A DNA stretch of 64,000 nucleotides from Thalassospira mesophila (GTDB lineage Bacteria; Pseudomonadota; Alphaproteobacteria; Rhodospirillales; Thalassospiraceae): positions 1-64,000 of the forward strand of contig NZ_JFKA01000013.1 of NCBI RefSeq assembly GCF_002115755.1, written 5' to 3'. Shown here one piece after another: positions 18,133 through 27,920 of the stretch. The notes under the pieces are model-generated. The model worked only from the letters and a program-made list of their open reading frames with translations. It was not told the DNA's origin and did no database searches. A program made the position numbers and the translations under genes. Every line of letters starts with the position of its first letter. Position 1 is the first letter of the stretch.

Positions 18133-20235
18133 TTAGCGCGTAAAGGACGGGGCGTGCCCGGCATCAACATTGAGGATATTACCGGTCGATTTTGCCGCCA
18201 TGTCAGATGCCAGAAAATAGATGGCTTCGGCAATATCTTCGGGCAGAACGTTAAGCTTTAACATGCTGCGCTTGCGGTAATGTTCTTCAAGCTGGTCGGG
18301 TTCCATATCATAAGCTTTGGCACGCTGTTCGCGCCATTCGCCCGTCCAGATTTTGGAGCCGCGCAAAACGGCATCGGGGTTAACAACGTTAACACGAATA
18401 CCATAAGGCGCACCTTCCAGCGCCAAACAGCGGGCCAGATGAATTTCCGATGCCTTTGCCGTGCAATAGGCCGATGCGCCCGGCGAGGCCACCAAACCGT
18501 TTTTGCTGGCAACAAACACCATGCTGGCCGCGCGGTCCTGTAATTTCATGATTTTGAAGGCTTCGCGCGAGACCAGAAAATACCCGGTGGACAGAATATC
18601 CATATTGCGCTGCCAGACTGCTAATGATGTTTCATCAATCGGGGCGGCAGATGAAATACCAGCGTTGGAAACCAGAATATCAATACCGCCAAATTCCGCG
18701 CAGCTGTCATGCATCAGTTTAATCACCGATTGTTCGTCGGTTACATTTACCGGAAGGCCACGCACGACATCCTTGCCAAAGGCCGCTTGCAGGTCGGAAA
18801 CGGCCGTTTCAAGGCCTTCGGCATCAATATCGCAGGCCACAACACAGGCCCCTTCGCGTAATAACCGTGCACAGGAGGCCCGGCCAATACCGCCTGCCCC
18901 GCCAGTAACCACAGCAACCTGTCCGGCCAGGCTTTTGGGTTTGGGCATGCGTTGCAATTTGGCTTCTTCTAACAACCAGTATTCAATGTCGAAGGCTTCC
19001 TGTTCGTCCAGCCCCATATAGGTGCTGACGGTATCGGCACCGCGCATGACATTAATGGCGTTGATATAAAATTCACCGGCAATGCGCGCCGTTGCCTTGT
19101 CCTTGGCAAAGGACAGCATACCCACACCGGGGATCAGGTAAATAACCGGGTTAGGGTCGCGCATGGCGGGGCTGTTGGGGCGTTTGCAACGGTCATAATA
19201 GCCTTTGTAATCTTCGCGATAGGCAGCAAAGGCATCGGACAGACCGGCGATAATGCCGTCCACATCGGGCTGGGCCGGGTTCAGATCAATGATAACCGGG
19301 CGAATTTTGGTGCGCAGGAAGTGGTCCGGGCAGGATGTGCCAAGCGCGGCCAATGATTGCAGCTTTTGCGAATTAACAAATTCCAGCACGACCGGATCAT
19401 CGGTGAAATGGCCAATTTTACGTTCGTCGCGGTCAATGAAGCTGCGAATGCGGGGCATTAAGGTGGAAGCAATGGCACGGCGCTGTGATGTATCAAGGCT
19501 TTGATGCTTTGCCCCGCCAAATGCCGTTACCCCGGCGGTTTTGGTCGCGAACCAGGCGATGGCCTTGTTAATGATGTCAATCGTGACGGAATAGCATTCT
19601 TCGGCACTATCACCCCAGGTGAACAGCCCGTGCGATTCCAGAACAACACCTTTGCTGTCGGGGTTTTCGTTAAAATATTTTTCCAGCATCAGCCCCAGTT
19701 CATAACCCGGGCGTTTCCAGGGCAGCCAGCCAATATCGCCGCCAAAAACTTCCTGCGTCATGGCCTTGCTGTCTTTGGATGCTGCAATGGCAATAACCGC
19801 ATCAGGGTGCATATGGTCAACATGGGGTTTGTTGATATAGGCATGAAGCGGGGTGTCGATGCTGGCCGCACGGGGGTTGAGGTTAAAGGTGCAATGGGGC
19901 AGATAGCCGACCATTTCATCTTCATGATCCGGCCCGCGATACAGGTCCTTTAACGCACGCAGTTTTTCCATATAAAGGGTGGAAAAACCATCCAGCTTCA
20001 TGCTGCCGACATCGCCGCCGGAGCCCTTGACCCACAGAACTTCGGCCTCGTTTCCGGTTAACAGGTCTTTTTGAAAGACCTTTGCCGATGTATTTCCGCC
20101 GCCAAAGTTGGTAATCCTTAAATCCGACCCCAGCAGATTGGAACGGTATAAAAGCCGTTCGGGCTCGCTTAATTTCGCCGCGTGGGCGGCATCCCATTTA
20201 TGTGGAAGAAGCACATCAGACGAAACAGAAGCCAT
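18133..20235 (-). CDS. rhaD: bifunctional rhamnulose-1-phosphate aldolase/short-chain dehydrogenase
   Basis: A 700-residue fusion. The N-terminal half (to about residue 400) is a class II aldolase with zinc ligands in HAYINKPHVDHMHPDAV and VVLESHGLFTWGD. The C-terminal part (from about 430) is an SDR with the cofactor motif VTGGAGGIGRA and the active-site YCTAKAS. The first domain splits rhamnulose 1-phosphate into dihydroxyacetone phosphate and L-lactaldehyde. The second probably handles lactaldehyde. This two-domain form is standard in alphaproteobacteria. It is divergent from rhaR across a 210-base spacer. Confidence 0.93.
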   Translation of the reverse strand: MASVSSDVLLPHKWDAAHAAKLSEPERLLYRSNLLGSDLRITNFGGGNTSAKVFQKDLLTGNEAEVLWVKGSGGDVGSMKLDGFSTLYMEKLRALKDLYRGPDHEDEMVGYLPHCTFNLNPRAASIDTPLHAYINKPHVDHMHPDAVIAIAASKDSKAMTQEVFGGDIGWLPWKRPGYELGLMLEKYFNENPDSKGVVLESHGLFTWGDSAEECYSVTIDIINKAIAWFATKTAGVTAFGGAKHQSLDTSQRRAIASTLMPRIRSFIDRDERKIGHFTDDPVVLEFVNSQKLQSLAALGTSCPDHFLRTKIRPVIIDLNPAQPDVDGIIAGLSDAFAAYREDYKGYYDRCKRPNSPAMRDPNPVIYLIPGVGMLSFAKDKATARIAGEFYINAINVMRGADTVSTYMGLDEQEAFDIEYWLLEEAKLQRMPKPKSLAGQVAVVTGGAGGIGRASCARLLREGACVVACDIDAEGLETAVSDLQAAFGKDVVRGLPVNVTDEQSVIKLMHDSCAEFGGIDILVSNAGISSAAPIDETSLAVWQRNMDILSTGYFLVSREAFKIMKLQDRAASMVFVASKNGLVASPGASAYCTAKASEIHLARCLALEGAPYGIRVNVVNPDAVLRGSKIWTGEWREQRAKAYDMEPDQLEEHYRKRSMLKLNVLPEDIAEAIYFLASDMAAKSTGNILNVDAGHAPSFTR

Positions 20236-20357
20236 GACCTGATAACCTGTTGGTTGGACGTTACACCATGAAGACCAGCGTTAAATGCCAGCCAATTTTT
20301 AAAAATGCCTACCGCCGTTTTCAATCATAGTCAATCAATAACGATCATAAAGTTTCA

Positions 20358-20374
20358 ATATTGCAGCGCAATAT
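20358..20374. promoter_or_regulatory. palindrome in the rhaD/rhaR spacer, candidate RhaR operator
   Basis: ATATTGC and GCAATAT flank AGC as a perfect 7-bp inverted repeat. Around it, TCAATCA occurs twice on the left, and TGATTGA, its complement, occurs once on the right. The cluster of TCAATCA-type half-sites between the divergent rhaD and rhaR genes suggests the binding region of the DeoR-type RhaR. It is inferred from position and symmetry. Confidence 0.5.
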
Positions 20375-20445
20375 GATTGATTGTGACAATTTTACGATTG
20401 ACAATGACTGGTTTTGCGGGAATATCAGGCGAATGGAGAAACAAA

Positions 20446-21252
20446 ATGCACGAACGTGAACGACACAGATTGATTTTGCGCGCTGTTGGCGAGCGCCCGG
20501 TGGTGACCGTGGCCCAGCTTGTTGACATGCTTGATGCATCGGAGGCGACCATTCGCCGCGACATCAATGCGCTTGATCAGGATGGCAAACTGCGCCGTAT
20601 TCGCGGTGGGGCAGAAGCCTTGCATCCGGTGTCGAACCAGTCGTTGCTGGGGCGGCCATTTTTTGTCAGCAAAACCATGAAGGTCATACAAAAATCGGCT
20701 ATTGCGGCCAAAGCGGTCGAGATGTGCAGTGCCGGTGACTCGATTGTCATTCACGGTGGGTCAACCACCTATCAGATGGCGCCACTGTTAAAATCGCGCA
20801 AAATGCAAATTTTGACCAATTCGTTTTTGCTGGCCGAATTTCTGATCAAACATAGCGAAAACAATGTGGTTTTGCCCGGCGGCACCATTTACCGCGAACA
20901 GAATATTATTTTAAGCCCGTTTGAAAGCGATGTGATCCACAATTTTTATGCGTCCAAGGCCTTTGTTGGCGCACAGGGGATCAACGCGATGGGTTTGATG
21001 GAAAGTGACCCGTTAATCATCCAGTCCGAGCAGCGCCTGATCGAGCAGGCCGAGAAGCTGGTGGTGATGATTGACAGTTCGAAATTCAGCCAGCGCAGCA
21101 ACATGTTTTTGTGCCGGTTGGACCGCATTGACACCCTGATTACCGATGATGGCATTCGCGACGAAGATCGCACGATGCTCGATAAGGCGGGTGTGAATGT
21201 TGTGATTGCGGAGTGTGAAGAAGACGCCACGGAAGAAACGGCAAGCGCATAA
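20446..21252 (+). CDS. rhaR: DeoR-family regulator of rhamnose genes
   Basis: A 268-residue DeoR-type repressor. The N-terminal HTH reads VTVAQLVDMLDASEATIRRDINALDQDGKLRRIRGGAE. The C-terminal sugar-phosphate-sensing domain shows GDSIVIHGGSTTYQMAP, LTNSFLLAEFL and VMIDSSKFSQRS. I chose ATG 20446, with GGAG 8 bases upstream, over a long in-frame extension. It is the first gene of the plus-strand rhamnose genes and divergent from rhaD. A rhamnose phosphate intermediate is the likely inducer. Confidence 0.9.
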   Translation: MHERERHRLILRAVGERPVVTVAQLVDMLDASEATIRRDINALDQDGKLRRIRGGAEALHPVSNQSLLGRPFFVSKTMKVIQKSAIAAKAVEMCSAGDSIVIHGGSTTYQMAPLLKSRKMQILTNSFLLAEFLIKHSENNVVLPGGTIYREQNIILSPFESDVIHNFYASKAFVGAQGINAMGLMESDPLIIQSEQRLIEQAEKLVVMIDSSKFSQRSNMFLCRLDRIDTLITDDGIRDEDRTMLDKAGVNVVIAECEEDATEETASA

Positions 21253-21323
21253 TATAAGGGCCGCCAGAGCCTGTGCGTGACACCGGATAATGAAAACAAA
21301 CGTCATATCATGGAGGAAACGCT

Positions 21324-22319
21324 ATGAAATTCAGGAAGTCCCTTTTGGCGGCTGCGGCCCTTGTGTTTGGTCTTGCAACCGTATCGGCCCAGGCGGCAGA
21401 CACCATTCGTGTTGGCCTGGTGGTAAAATCACTGGGAAACGGTTTTTTTGAAGCCGCGCGCGATGGCGCGATGGAAGCCGCCAAGGAAGTTGGCAATGCC
21501 GAGGTTATTTACACCGGCCCGACATCGACCACAGCAGAAGGCCAGATTGAAAGCATCAATTCCCTGATGGCCCAGCATGTGGATGCGATTGCCGTATCGG
21601 CCAATGACCCCGATGCCCTGGCCCCGATTTTGAAACGCGCTATGCAACGCGGCATCAAGGTTATTTCGTGGGATAGTGGCGTTGCCCAGGATGCCCGCAT
21701 TGTGCATCTTAACCCGTCCAACAATGAACTGATCGGTAAAACCTGCGTCAAACTGGCGGCCGACGTTGTGGGGGATGGCGGCGGTGATATCGCGATTTTA
21801 AGTGCCACACCCACATCAACCAACCAGAATATCTGGATTGAGGAGATGAAAAAGGCCCTGCCCGATTATAGCGGTTTAAAGCTGGTTGATACAGTTTACG
21901 GCGATGATTTGGCCGATAAAAGCTATCGCGAAACCGTCGCCCTTTTGAAAAAATACCCGGACCTTAAAGCAATTGTTGCCCCGACATCGGTGGGTATTGT
22001 CGCCGCCGCGCAAGCAGTTGAAGACCAGAACATGGTGGGCAAAGTATTTGTCACCGGCCTTGGTTTGCCATCGGAACTGGCGGGCCATGTTGAAAAAGGA
22101 TCGGTGAAAAGTTTTGCCATCTGGAACCCGATTGATTTGGGTTACAGCGCCATGATGATTTCCTACAAACTGGCAACCGGTGCCGAAGGTGGCCCGAATT
22201 CCAGGATTGAAGCGGGTCGTATGGGGACTATTTCGTTTGACGAAAATGGTGATGGCGCCATGTCGGAACCGTTTGTTTACGACGCCAGCAATGTTGAAAA
22301 ATTCGCCAAAATTTTCTGA
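21324..22319 (+). CDS. rhaS: rhamnose ABC transporter solute-binding protein
   Basis: A 331-residue periplasmic sugar-binding protein of the ribose-type family. A signal peptide ends at about AQAAD (residue 25). The binding lobe shows VVKSLGNGFFEAARDGAMEA, ISWDSGV and a hinge around VTGLGLPSELAG. It delivers L-rhamnose to the RhaT/P/Q importer. GGAGGAAA precedes the start. The gene is followed by a strong hairpin with a T-run. Confidence 0.92.
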   Translation: MKFRKSLLAAAALVFGLATVSAQAADTIRVGLVVKSLGNGFFEAARDGAMEAAKEVGNAEVIYTGPTSTTAEGQIESINSLMAQHVDAIAVSANDPDALAPILKRAMQRGIKVISWDSGVAQDARIVHLNPSNNELIGKTCVKLAADVVGDGGGDIAILSATPTSTNQNIWIEEMKKALPDYSGLKLVDTVYGDDLADKSYRETVALLKKYPDLKAIVAPTSVGIVAAAQAVEDQNMVGKVFVTGLGLPSELAGHVEKGSVKSFAIWNPIDLGYSAMMISYKLATGAEGGPNSRIEAGRMGTISFDENGDGAMSEPFVYDASNVEKFAKIF

Positions 22320-22334
22320 TCCCGCAAGGGTTGA

Positions 22335-22376
22335 TGGAAACCGGTTTTTGCCTCCCTGTGCCGGTTTCCATTTTTT
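22335..22376 (+). terminator. terminator/attenuator between rhaS and rhaT
   Basis: A perfect 10-bp stem (TGGAAACCGG with CCGGTTTCCA) and a 16-nt loop are followed directly by six Ts. It lies 15 bases after the rhaS stop, inside an evident operon. Partial readthrough here would yield more binding protein than ATPase and permeases. Confidence 0.8.
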
Positions 22377-22493
22377 CCTGCAACGGTTTTTGGTGGCGTA
22401 AACATATATCGCGCAGACACAGCCAACGGCACAACTGCGCCACACGCACCATTTCCACATTTTTCGATAGTGACAGCGACAAGGGTCCGTTTC

Positions 22494-23984
22494 ATGGACA
22501 CGCCTGTTTTAGAACTTAAAAACGTTTCCAAGACCTTTCCCGGGGTTAAGGCACTGGACGGTGTTGGCCTGCAACTGTTTCCCGGCCAGGTCACAGCGCT
22601 GATTGGGGAAAACGGGGCTGGAAAATCCACGCTGGTTAAGGTTTTAACCGGTATTTACACCCCGGACGGCGGCGAAATACGGGTGGGTGACACTGTGGTT
22701 GAATTTCATGCCGCCACCGATGCCGTAAAATCGGGCATTTCCGCCATTCATCAGGAAGCGGTGATGTTCGATGAGCTTAGCGTCACTGAAAACATTTTTA
22801 TCAACAATCAGGACCGCAACTGGCTGGGGATGCTGGATTGGCCCTTGATGCGCAAACGCGCCCGGCAATTGCTGGAATACCTTGATGTGCCGGTTGACCC
22901 GCAAACACCCCTTAAAAACCTGAGTGTTGCGCACAAGCACATGGTGTCGTTTGCATCGGCCATTTCGCACAATTCCAATATAGTAATCATGGATGAACCG
23001 ACAGCATCGCTGTCGCATCAGGAAATCAACGATCTATACAAGCTGGTGCGCCGCCTGAAAGAAGAAGGCAAGGCGATCCTGTTTATCAGCCATAAGTTTG
23101 ATGAAATTTTTGAAATTTGCGACCGCTATACCGTGTTTCGCGACGGGCAACTTGTGGGATCGGGCATGATCGGCGCCGTAACCCAGAATGACCTGGTTGC
23201 CATGATGGTTGGCCGCACAGTTGAGCAGGTTTACCCCAAAACCGACGCCGAAATTGGCCCGATTGTAATGACAGTGCAGGGCCTGTCACACCCGACCGAA
23301 TTTAACGATATTTCGTTTGATTTGCGCAAAGGCGAGATTTTGGGCTTTTACGGGCTGGTGGGGGCCGGGCGCAGCGAAGTGATGCAGGCCCTGTTTGGGC
23401 TGACAAAAACCAATGCCGGTAGCATGACACTGCAGAACAAACCCTATGCCCCGGCCAATACCAGCCAGGCTATCTCAAGCGGGCTGGTATATGTGCCCGA
23501 AGATCGCCAGCATCAAGGCGCGATCCTGAGCCTGCCCATTTTTCAAAACATTACCCTGCCCCGGTTAGGCGGCCTGTCGCGCCACGGGTTTATTGACATG
23601 GCATGCGAATATGACGTTGCCCGCCATTATGCACAAAGCCTGAATCTAAAGGCCGCCAGCCTAAGCGAGAATGTTGAAAACCTGTCAGGCGGGAACCAGC
23701 AAAAGGTGGTGATTGGCAAATGGCTGGCGACCAACCCCAATGTCATTGTCGTTGATGAACCGACCAAGGGTATTGATATCGGGTCGAAGGCCGCCGTTCA
23801 CCAGTTTATGGGTGATCTGGTGGCACAGGGATTGTCGGTGATTATGGTGTCATCTGAATTGCCCGAAATTATGGGCATGTCCGACCGGATTATAGTGATG
23901 CATGAAGGCCGCATTGCCGCCCGGTTTGACCGCGACACGGCCAGCGCCGAAGCGATCGTAACCGCTGCAACGGGGGCTGCATAA
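22494..23984 (+). CDS. rhaT: rhamnose ABC transporter ATP-binding protein, two ABC domains
   Basis: A 496-residue fused double ATPase like RbsA/MglA. Domain one has Walker A GENGAGKST and Walker B NIVIMDEPTASLS. Its signature is degenerate (LSVAHKHM). Domain two has a degenerate A-loop GLVGAGRSEV, signature LSGGNQQKV and Walker B VIVVDEPTKGID. It energises rhamnose import. I took ATG 22494, where the family's usual start MDTPVLELKNVSK lies, over a longer frame. The permease gene follows directly. Confidence 0.92.
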   Translation: MDTPVLELKNVSKTFPGVKALDGVGLQLFPGQVTALIGENGAGKSTLVKVLTGIYTPDGGEIRVGDTVVEFHAATDAVKSGISAIHQEAVMFDELSVTENIFINNQDRNWLGMLDWPLMRKRARQLLEYLDVPVDPQTPLKNLSVAHKHMVSFASAISHNSNIVIMDEPTASLSHQEINDLYKLVRRLKEEGKAILFISHKFDEIFEICDRYTVFRDGQLVGSGMIGAVTQNDLVAMMVGRTVEQVYPKTDAEIGPIVMTVQGLSHPTEFNDISFDLRKGEILGFYGLVGAGRSEVMQALFGLTKTNAGSMTLQNKPYAPANTSQAISSGLVYVPEDRQHQGAILSLPIFQNITLPRLGGLSRHGFIDMACEYDVARHYAQSLNLKAASLSENVENLSGGNQQKVVIGKWLATNPNVIVVDEPTKGIDIGSKAAVHQFMGDLVAQGLSVIMVSSELPEIMGMSDRIIVMHEGRIAARFDRDTASAEAIVTAATGAA

Positions 23985-24980
23985 ATGACAAACACCCCAT
24001 CACCCCTTGCCAGAATTCTGGCCCATCGCGAATGGATCCTCGCGGCGATTATTATCTTAATGACCGTCGGAATTGGCACACAGGAAGCATTTTTTATAAG
24101 CCCCAACAACCTGTCTGAACTGTTAGATGACACTGCCATTCTGATCATGCTGGCAATGGTCCAGATGCTGGTGATTGTAACGCGTTGCATTGATTTATCG
24201 GTTGCGTCCAATCTGGCATTGACCGGGATGATTGTTGCGTTGATCAATGTGGCGCACCCCGAAACCCCTGCCCTTGTCACCCTTGTGATGTCAATTGGTA
24301 TTGGTGCAGTTTTGGGCGCCTTCAATGGCATATTGGTATGGCTGATCGGCATTCCATCCATCGTTGTAACCCTTGGCACCATGAGCATTTATCGCGGCAT
24401 GGTCTTTTTGCTAAGCGGTGGCGAATGGGTGAATGCCCACGAAATGACACCGCAATTTTTGGCGTTTCCCCGTGAAGTGACATTGGGCCTGACAACACTG
24501 TCGTGGTTGGCAATCATCATGATTGTGCTGGTTGCGCTGTTTTGCCGCTATAGCGCCACTGGCCGCGCCATTTTTGCCATTGGCGGCAACCCCAAGGCCG
24601 CCGTGTATGCCGGACTGAATGTGGGTAAATACCAGTTCATTACATTTTGCATTTCTGGCGCGATGGCGGGTTTGTGCGGATATTTGTGGGTATCACGGTT
24701 TGCAGTTGCCTATACCGAGGTGGCCCTGGCGTTTGAATTGCAGGTGGTCGCCGCCTGTGTAATTGGCGGTATTTCCATTGCCGGGGGTATTGGTTCTGTG
24801 TGGGGGGCAGCATTGGGCGCGATTTTTTTGGGCCTGATCAAAAACGCCCTGCCGGTTTTAGGTATTTCACCGTTCTGGCAAATGGCAATTTCCGGGGGCG
24901 TGATTGTGCTGGCCGTTATTATTAATTCGCGCAGTGAAAAACAGGTAGGACGCCGCATTTTGCGAGAGGTGCATCAATGA
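23985..24980 (+). CDS. rhaP: rhamnose ABC transporter permease
   Basis: A 331-residue inner-membrane permease of the ribose/xylose type with about nine helices. The family loop VTRCIDLSVASNLALTGM and the coupling region AIGGNPKAAVYAGLNV are clear. It starts immediately after rhaT and overlaps rhaQ by 4 bases (ATGA). Together with RhaQ it forms the membrane channel for L-rhamnose. Confidence 0.92.
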   Translation: MTNTPSPLARILAHREWILAAIIILMTVGIGTQEAFFISPNNLSELLDDTAILIMLAMVQMLVIVTRCIDLSVASNLALTGMIVALINVAHPETPALVTLVMSIGIGAVLGAFNGILVWLIGIPSIVVTLGTMSIYRGMVFLLSGGEWVNAHEMTPQFLAFPREVTLGLTTLSWLAIIMIVLVALFCRYSATGRAIFAIGGNPKAAVYAGLNVGKYQFITFCISGAMAGLCGYLWVSRFAVAYTEVALAFELQVVAACVIGGISIAGGIGSVWGAALGAIFLGLIKNALPVLGISPFWQMAISGGVIVLAVIINSRSEKQVGRRILREVHQ

Positions 24981-26041
24981 ACCGTCAAACCCTGCAACAA
25001 ACCGCACCGCACACGACACAACACCAAACCGGAAACCAGCGATTTTTACCCGACAATCTGAACGGGGCCTGGCGCAACCGCTTGCTGCGCTGGGAAACAT
25101 TATTGCTGGTATTTGTGGCGCTGGCATTTTTCGCCAACACACAATTATCCCCCTATTTCCTTGACCCGTGGAGCCTGTCGGATGCGACATTTAACTTCAC
25201 GGAAAAAGCAATCATCGCCTTGCCAATGGCGTTGCTGATTATTGCCCGCGACATTGATTTGTCGGTAGCATCGACCATTGCCTTGTCATCCGTTGCAATG
25301 GGGGCGGCCAACAGCGCCGGTATCGACCCTGCGGGAATGGTAGCAATTGGCGCAGGCGTGGGATTACTCGCCGGGCTTTTTAATGGCTATATCATCACCC
25401 GCTTTGACATTCCTGCCATTGTTGTGACCATCGGCACCATGAGCCTGTATCGCGGCATTGCCTATATCGTGCTGGGCGACGGGGTGTATCGCGATTATCC
25501 GCAAGGTTTTGCCTTTTTCGGCCAGGGTTATGTTTACGGGGTGATTTCGTTTGAATTTACCCTGTTTCTGTTGCTCGCGGTGATTTTCGCCGTGATTCTG
25601 CATAAGACAATCTTTGGGCGCCGCGTTTTTGCCATTGGCAACAACCCGACAGCGGCGTTGTTTTCGGGCATCAATGTAAAACGGCATCGCATGGTACTGT
25701 TTACACTGGTGGGGCTTTTTTCCGGGATTGCCGCCATCTTGCTAACATCACGCATTGGTTCCACCCGGCCGTCCATCGCGATGGGCTGGGAACTGGAAGT
25801 GATCACGATGGTGGTTTTGGGCGGTGTCAGCATCATGGGCGGGGCGGGCAGCATTGCCGGCGTATTTATTGCTGTATTTTTGATGGGACTGGTGACATTT
25901 GGCATGGGACTTTTGAATGTGCCAGGTATCGTTATGTCCATTTTTACCGGCATTTTGCTGATCGCAGTCATTGGCACACCCATTATATGGCGACGGGTTG
26001 TGCAAGCTCAAAAAATGCGTTCAAAAATGCGAGGCGGATAA
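24977..26041 (+). CDS. rhaQ: rhamnose ABC transporter permease
   Basis: A 354-residue permease, related to RhaP but with an extra hydrophilic N-terminus of about 35 residues rich in Gln, Thr and His. Landmarks are IIARDIDLSVASTIALSSV and AIGNNPTAALFSGINV. Its stop codon directly abuts the ATG of the mutarotase gene. The two non-identical permeases of this operon probably act as a heterodimer, as in Rhizobium. Confidence 0.92.
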   Translation: MNRQTLQQTAPHTTQHQTGNQRFLPDNLNGAWRNRLLRWETLLLVFVALAFFANTQLSPYFLDPWSLSDATFNFTEKAIIALPMALLIIARDIDLSVASTIALSSVAMGAANSAGIDPAGMVAIGAGVGLLAGLFNGYIITRFDIPAIVVTIGTMSLYRGIAYIVLGDGVYRDYPQGFAFFGQGYVYGVISFEFTLFLLLAVIFAVILHKTIFGRRVFAIGNNPTAALFSGINVKRHRMVLFTLVGLFSGIAAILLTSRIGSTRPSIAMGWELEVITMVVLGGVSIMGGAGSIAGVFIAVFLMGLVTFGMGLLNVPGIVMSIFTGILLIAVIGTPIIWRRVVQAQKMRSKMRGG

Positions 26042-26356
26042 ATGGAACAGATTGCCTTTAAGATGCAGTTGAACCCCGGCCAGGCAACCGAATATAAACG
26101 CCGCCACGACGATATCTGGCCCGAACTTGTTACGGTTTTAAAAGACGCCGGAATTTGCGATTACAGCATTTTCATTGACGAAGAAACATATGTTCTGTTT
26201 GCTGTTTTAAGGCGCAAGGCGGATCATGGCATGGATACCCTGCCTGATACTGCCATCATGCAAAAATGGTGGGCCTATATGGGGGACATTATGGCAACCA
26301 ATGTCGATGACAGCCCTGTCAGCCGCCCGCTTTTACCCGTATTTCATATGCCGTAA
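26042..26356 (+). CDS. rhaU: L-rhamnose mutarotase
   Basis: A 104-residue protein of the RhaM/RhaU family, which interconverts the alpha and beta forms of L-rhamnose. Conserved pieces are [12 protein letters not shown], including the catalytic His, followed by DYSIFID and [11 protein letters not shown]. The length is standard for the family. Translation starts on the base after the rhaQ stop. Called rhaM in E. coli and rhaU in rhizobia. Confidence 0.93.
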   Translation: MEQIAFKMQLNPGQATEYKRRHDDIWPELVTVLKDAGICDYSIFIDEETYVLFAVLRRKADHGMDTLPDTAIMQKWWAYMGDIMATNVDDSPVSRPLLPVFHMP

Positions 26357-26361
26357 TCGCC

Positions 26362-27759
26362 ATGAAACATACAAGACCCGTTGCCATTGCCGTTTTTGAT
26401 ATTGGCAAAACCAACGCCAAAATCAGCATCCATGATGCGCGAAATGCGCAGCTGTTTTGGGAAGAAAAGCAGGCTAACACACCCCTGCCCGGCCCGCCCT
26501 ATCGCCATCATGACATTGATGGATTATGGCAGTTTTGCCTGGCACAATTACAAAAAGCAGCAAACGAATTTAACATTACCCGCATTGTTGTAACCACACA
26601 TGGGGCAACGGTTGTTGTTTTGCACGACGATACAGTTGTGATGCCGGTAGTTGATTATGAAAATGAAATACCGGCCGCCATTAACGCCCGTTACGCCGCC
26701 CTGCGAGACCCGTTTGTGCAAAGCCTAAGCCCCGATTTGCCCGCCGGGCTTAATATCGGGCGGCAAATTTATGCATTAGGCCAAACGCAAGGTGATGTGT
26801 TTGATACCGCCAGCGATTTTTTGCTGTATCCGCAATATTGGGCGTGGCGGTTATGCGGGGTAAAAGCCAGCGAGTGCACGTCATTGGGGTGTCATAGCGA
26901 TTTGTGGCACCCGGAAACGGGGGAATGGTCCAACCTGGCAAAAAAACAGGGCTGGCACAGAAAATTTCCCGACGTCAAACGGGCAGATGCCGTGATAGGC
27001 ACCCTTTTGCCCGACATTGCGGCACAAACCGGCATATCACCTCAATGCGAAATTTTATGCGGTATCCACGACAGCAACGCATCGCTTGTGCCCTATATTC
27101 AAACAATGCCCAAACCCTTTACGCTGGTATCAAGTGGCACCTGGGTAATCTGTTTTGGCGTGGGGAGTACCGCTACCCGCAATTTGCGCGAAGATCGCGA
27201 TACATTATGCAATGTCGACCTGGACGGGCATGCCGTACCCAGTGCGCGATTTATGGGCGGGCGCGAATATGAAACCCTGTGCGCGGATGCAAGAACCGAC
27301 TTTAACATCGATGATATCGACCATGTGATTGATCAGTGTGTTTTTGCCATTCCATCCTTTGCAACGGCAGGCGGGCCTTTTGCCGGGCATCACGGCAAAA
27401 TTGAAAATCACGAACTCCTTACAACACCGGCCCACCATGCGGCACTTGCAACGCTTTATAGTGCATTAATGATCGATTATTGCCTGGGCATGATCGGGGC
27501 GGGTGGCCCGCTGATACTGGATGGTCCCTTTGCCCAAAATGCCCTGTTATGCCAAATTCTGGCGTTATTTCGGGCCGAACAACCAGTGCATATTGCATCG
27601 GGCAGTGGCGGGACCAGCCATGGGGCGGCCCTGTTGGCATTGGCGGAAAATGATACACTTGCCCCCGACGAACTGCTGCACGAAATTGACAGGGAACTAA
27701 CCGGTGCGCGATATACAAACTATCGACATCAATGGTTTTTAAGATTGCCTGCAAGGTAA
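26362..27759 (+). CDS. rhaK: FGGY-family rhamnulokinase (RhaK)
   Basis: A 465-residue sugar kinase of the FGGY family in its alphaproteobacterial RhaK form. The N-terminal phosphate loop reads AVFDIGKTNAKISI. The middle carries LCGIHDSNASLVPY, with the likely catalytic Asp, and LVSSGTWVI. A C-terminal ATP-site stretch GGTSHGAALLAL is present. It phosphorylates the rhamnose-derived ketose. It is the last gene of the rha operon, 5 bases after rhaU. About 160 bases without a recognisable feature follow. Confidence 0.88.
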   Translation: MKHTRPVAIAVFDIGKTNAKISIHDARNAQLFWEEKQANTPLPGPPYRHHDIDGLWQFCLAQLQKAANEFNITRIVVTTHGATVVVLHDDTVVMPVVDYENEIPAAINARYAALRDPFVQSLSPDLPAGLNIGRQIYALGQTQGDVFDTASDFLLYPQYWAWRLCGVKASECTSLGCHSDLWHPETGEWSNLAKKQGWHRKFPDVKRADAVIGTLLPDIAAQTGISPQCEILCGIHDSNASLVPYIQTMPKPFTLVSSGTWVICFGVGSTATRNLREDRDTLCNVDLDGHAVPSARFMGGREYETLCADARTDFNIDDIDHVIDQCVFAIPSFATAGGPFAGHHGKIENHELLTTPAHHAALATLYSALMIDYCLGMIGAGGPLILDGPFAQNALLCQILALFRAEQPVHIASGSGGTSHGAALLALAENDTLAPDELLHEIDRELTGARYTNYRHQWFLRLPAR

Positions 27760-27920
27760 GATCAAACCGGCATGTTCGCCGCCAGGCCCTGAAATGTTTT
27801 CACGTTTTGCTGATGAATTCTCATTCGCCAAAACAAAAATGTGCTGGCAATCTGCTGTTCCAGATCAGATAAATTTTTAAAATACGATCCGCATTGCCGG
27901 GTCATTCTGCAAGGAACAAC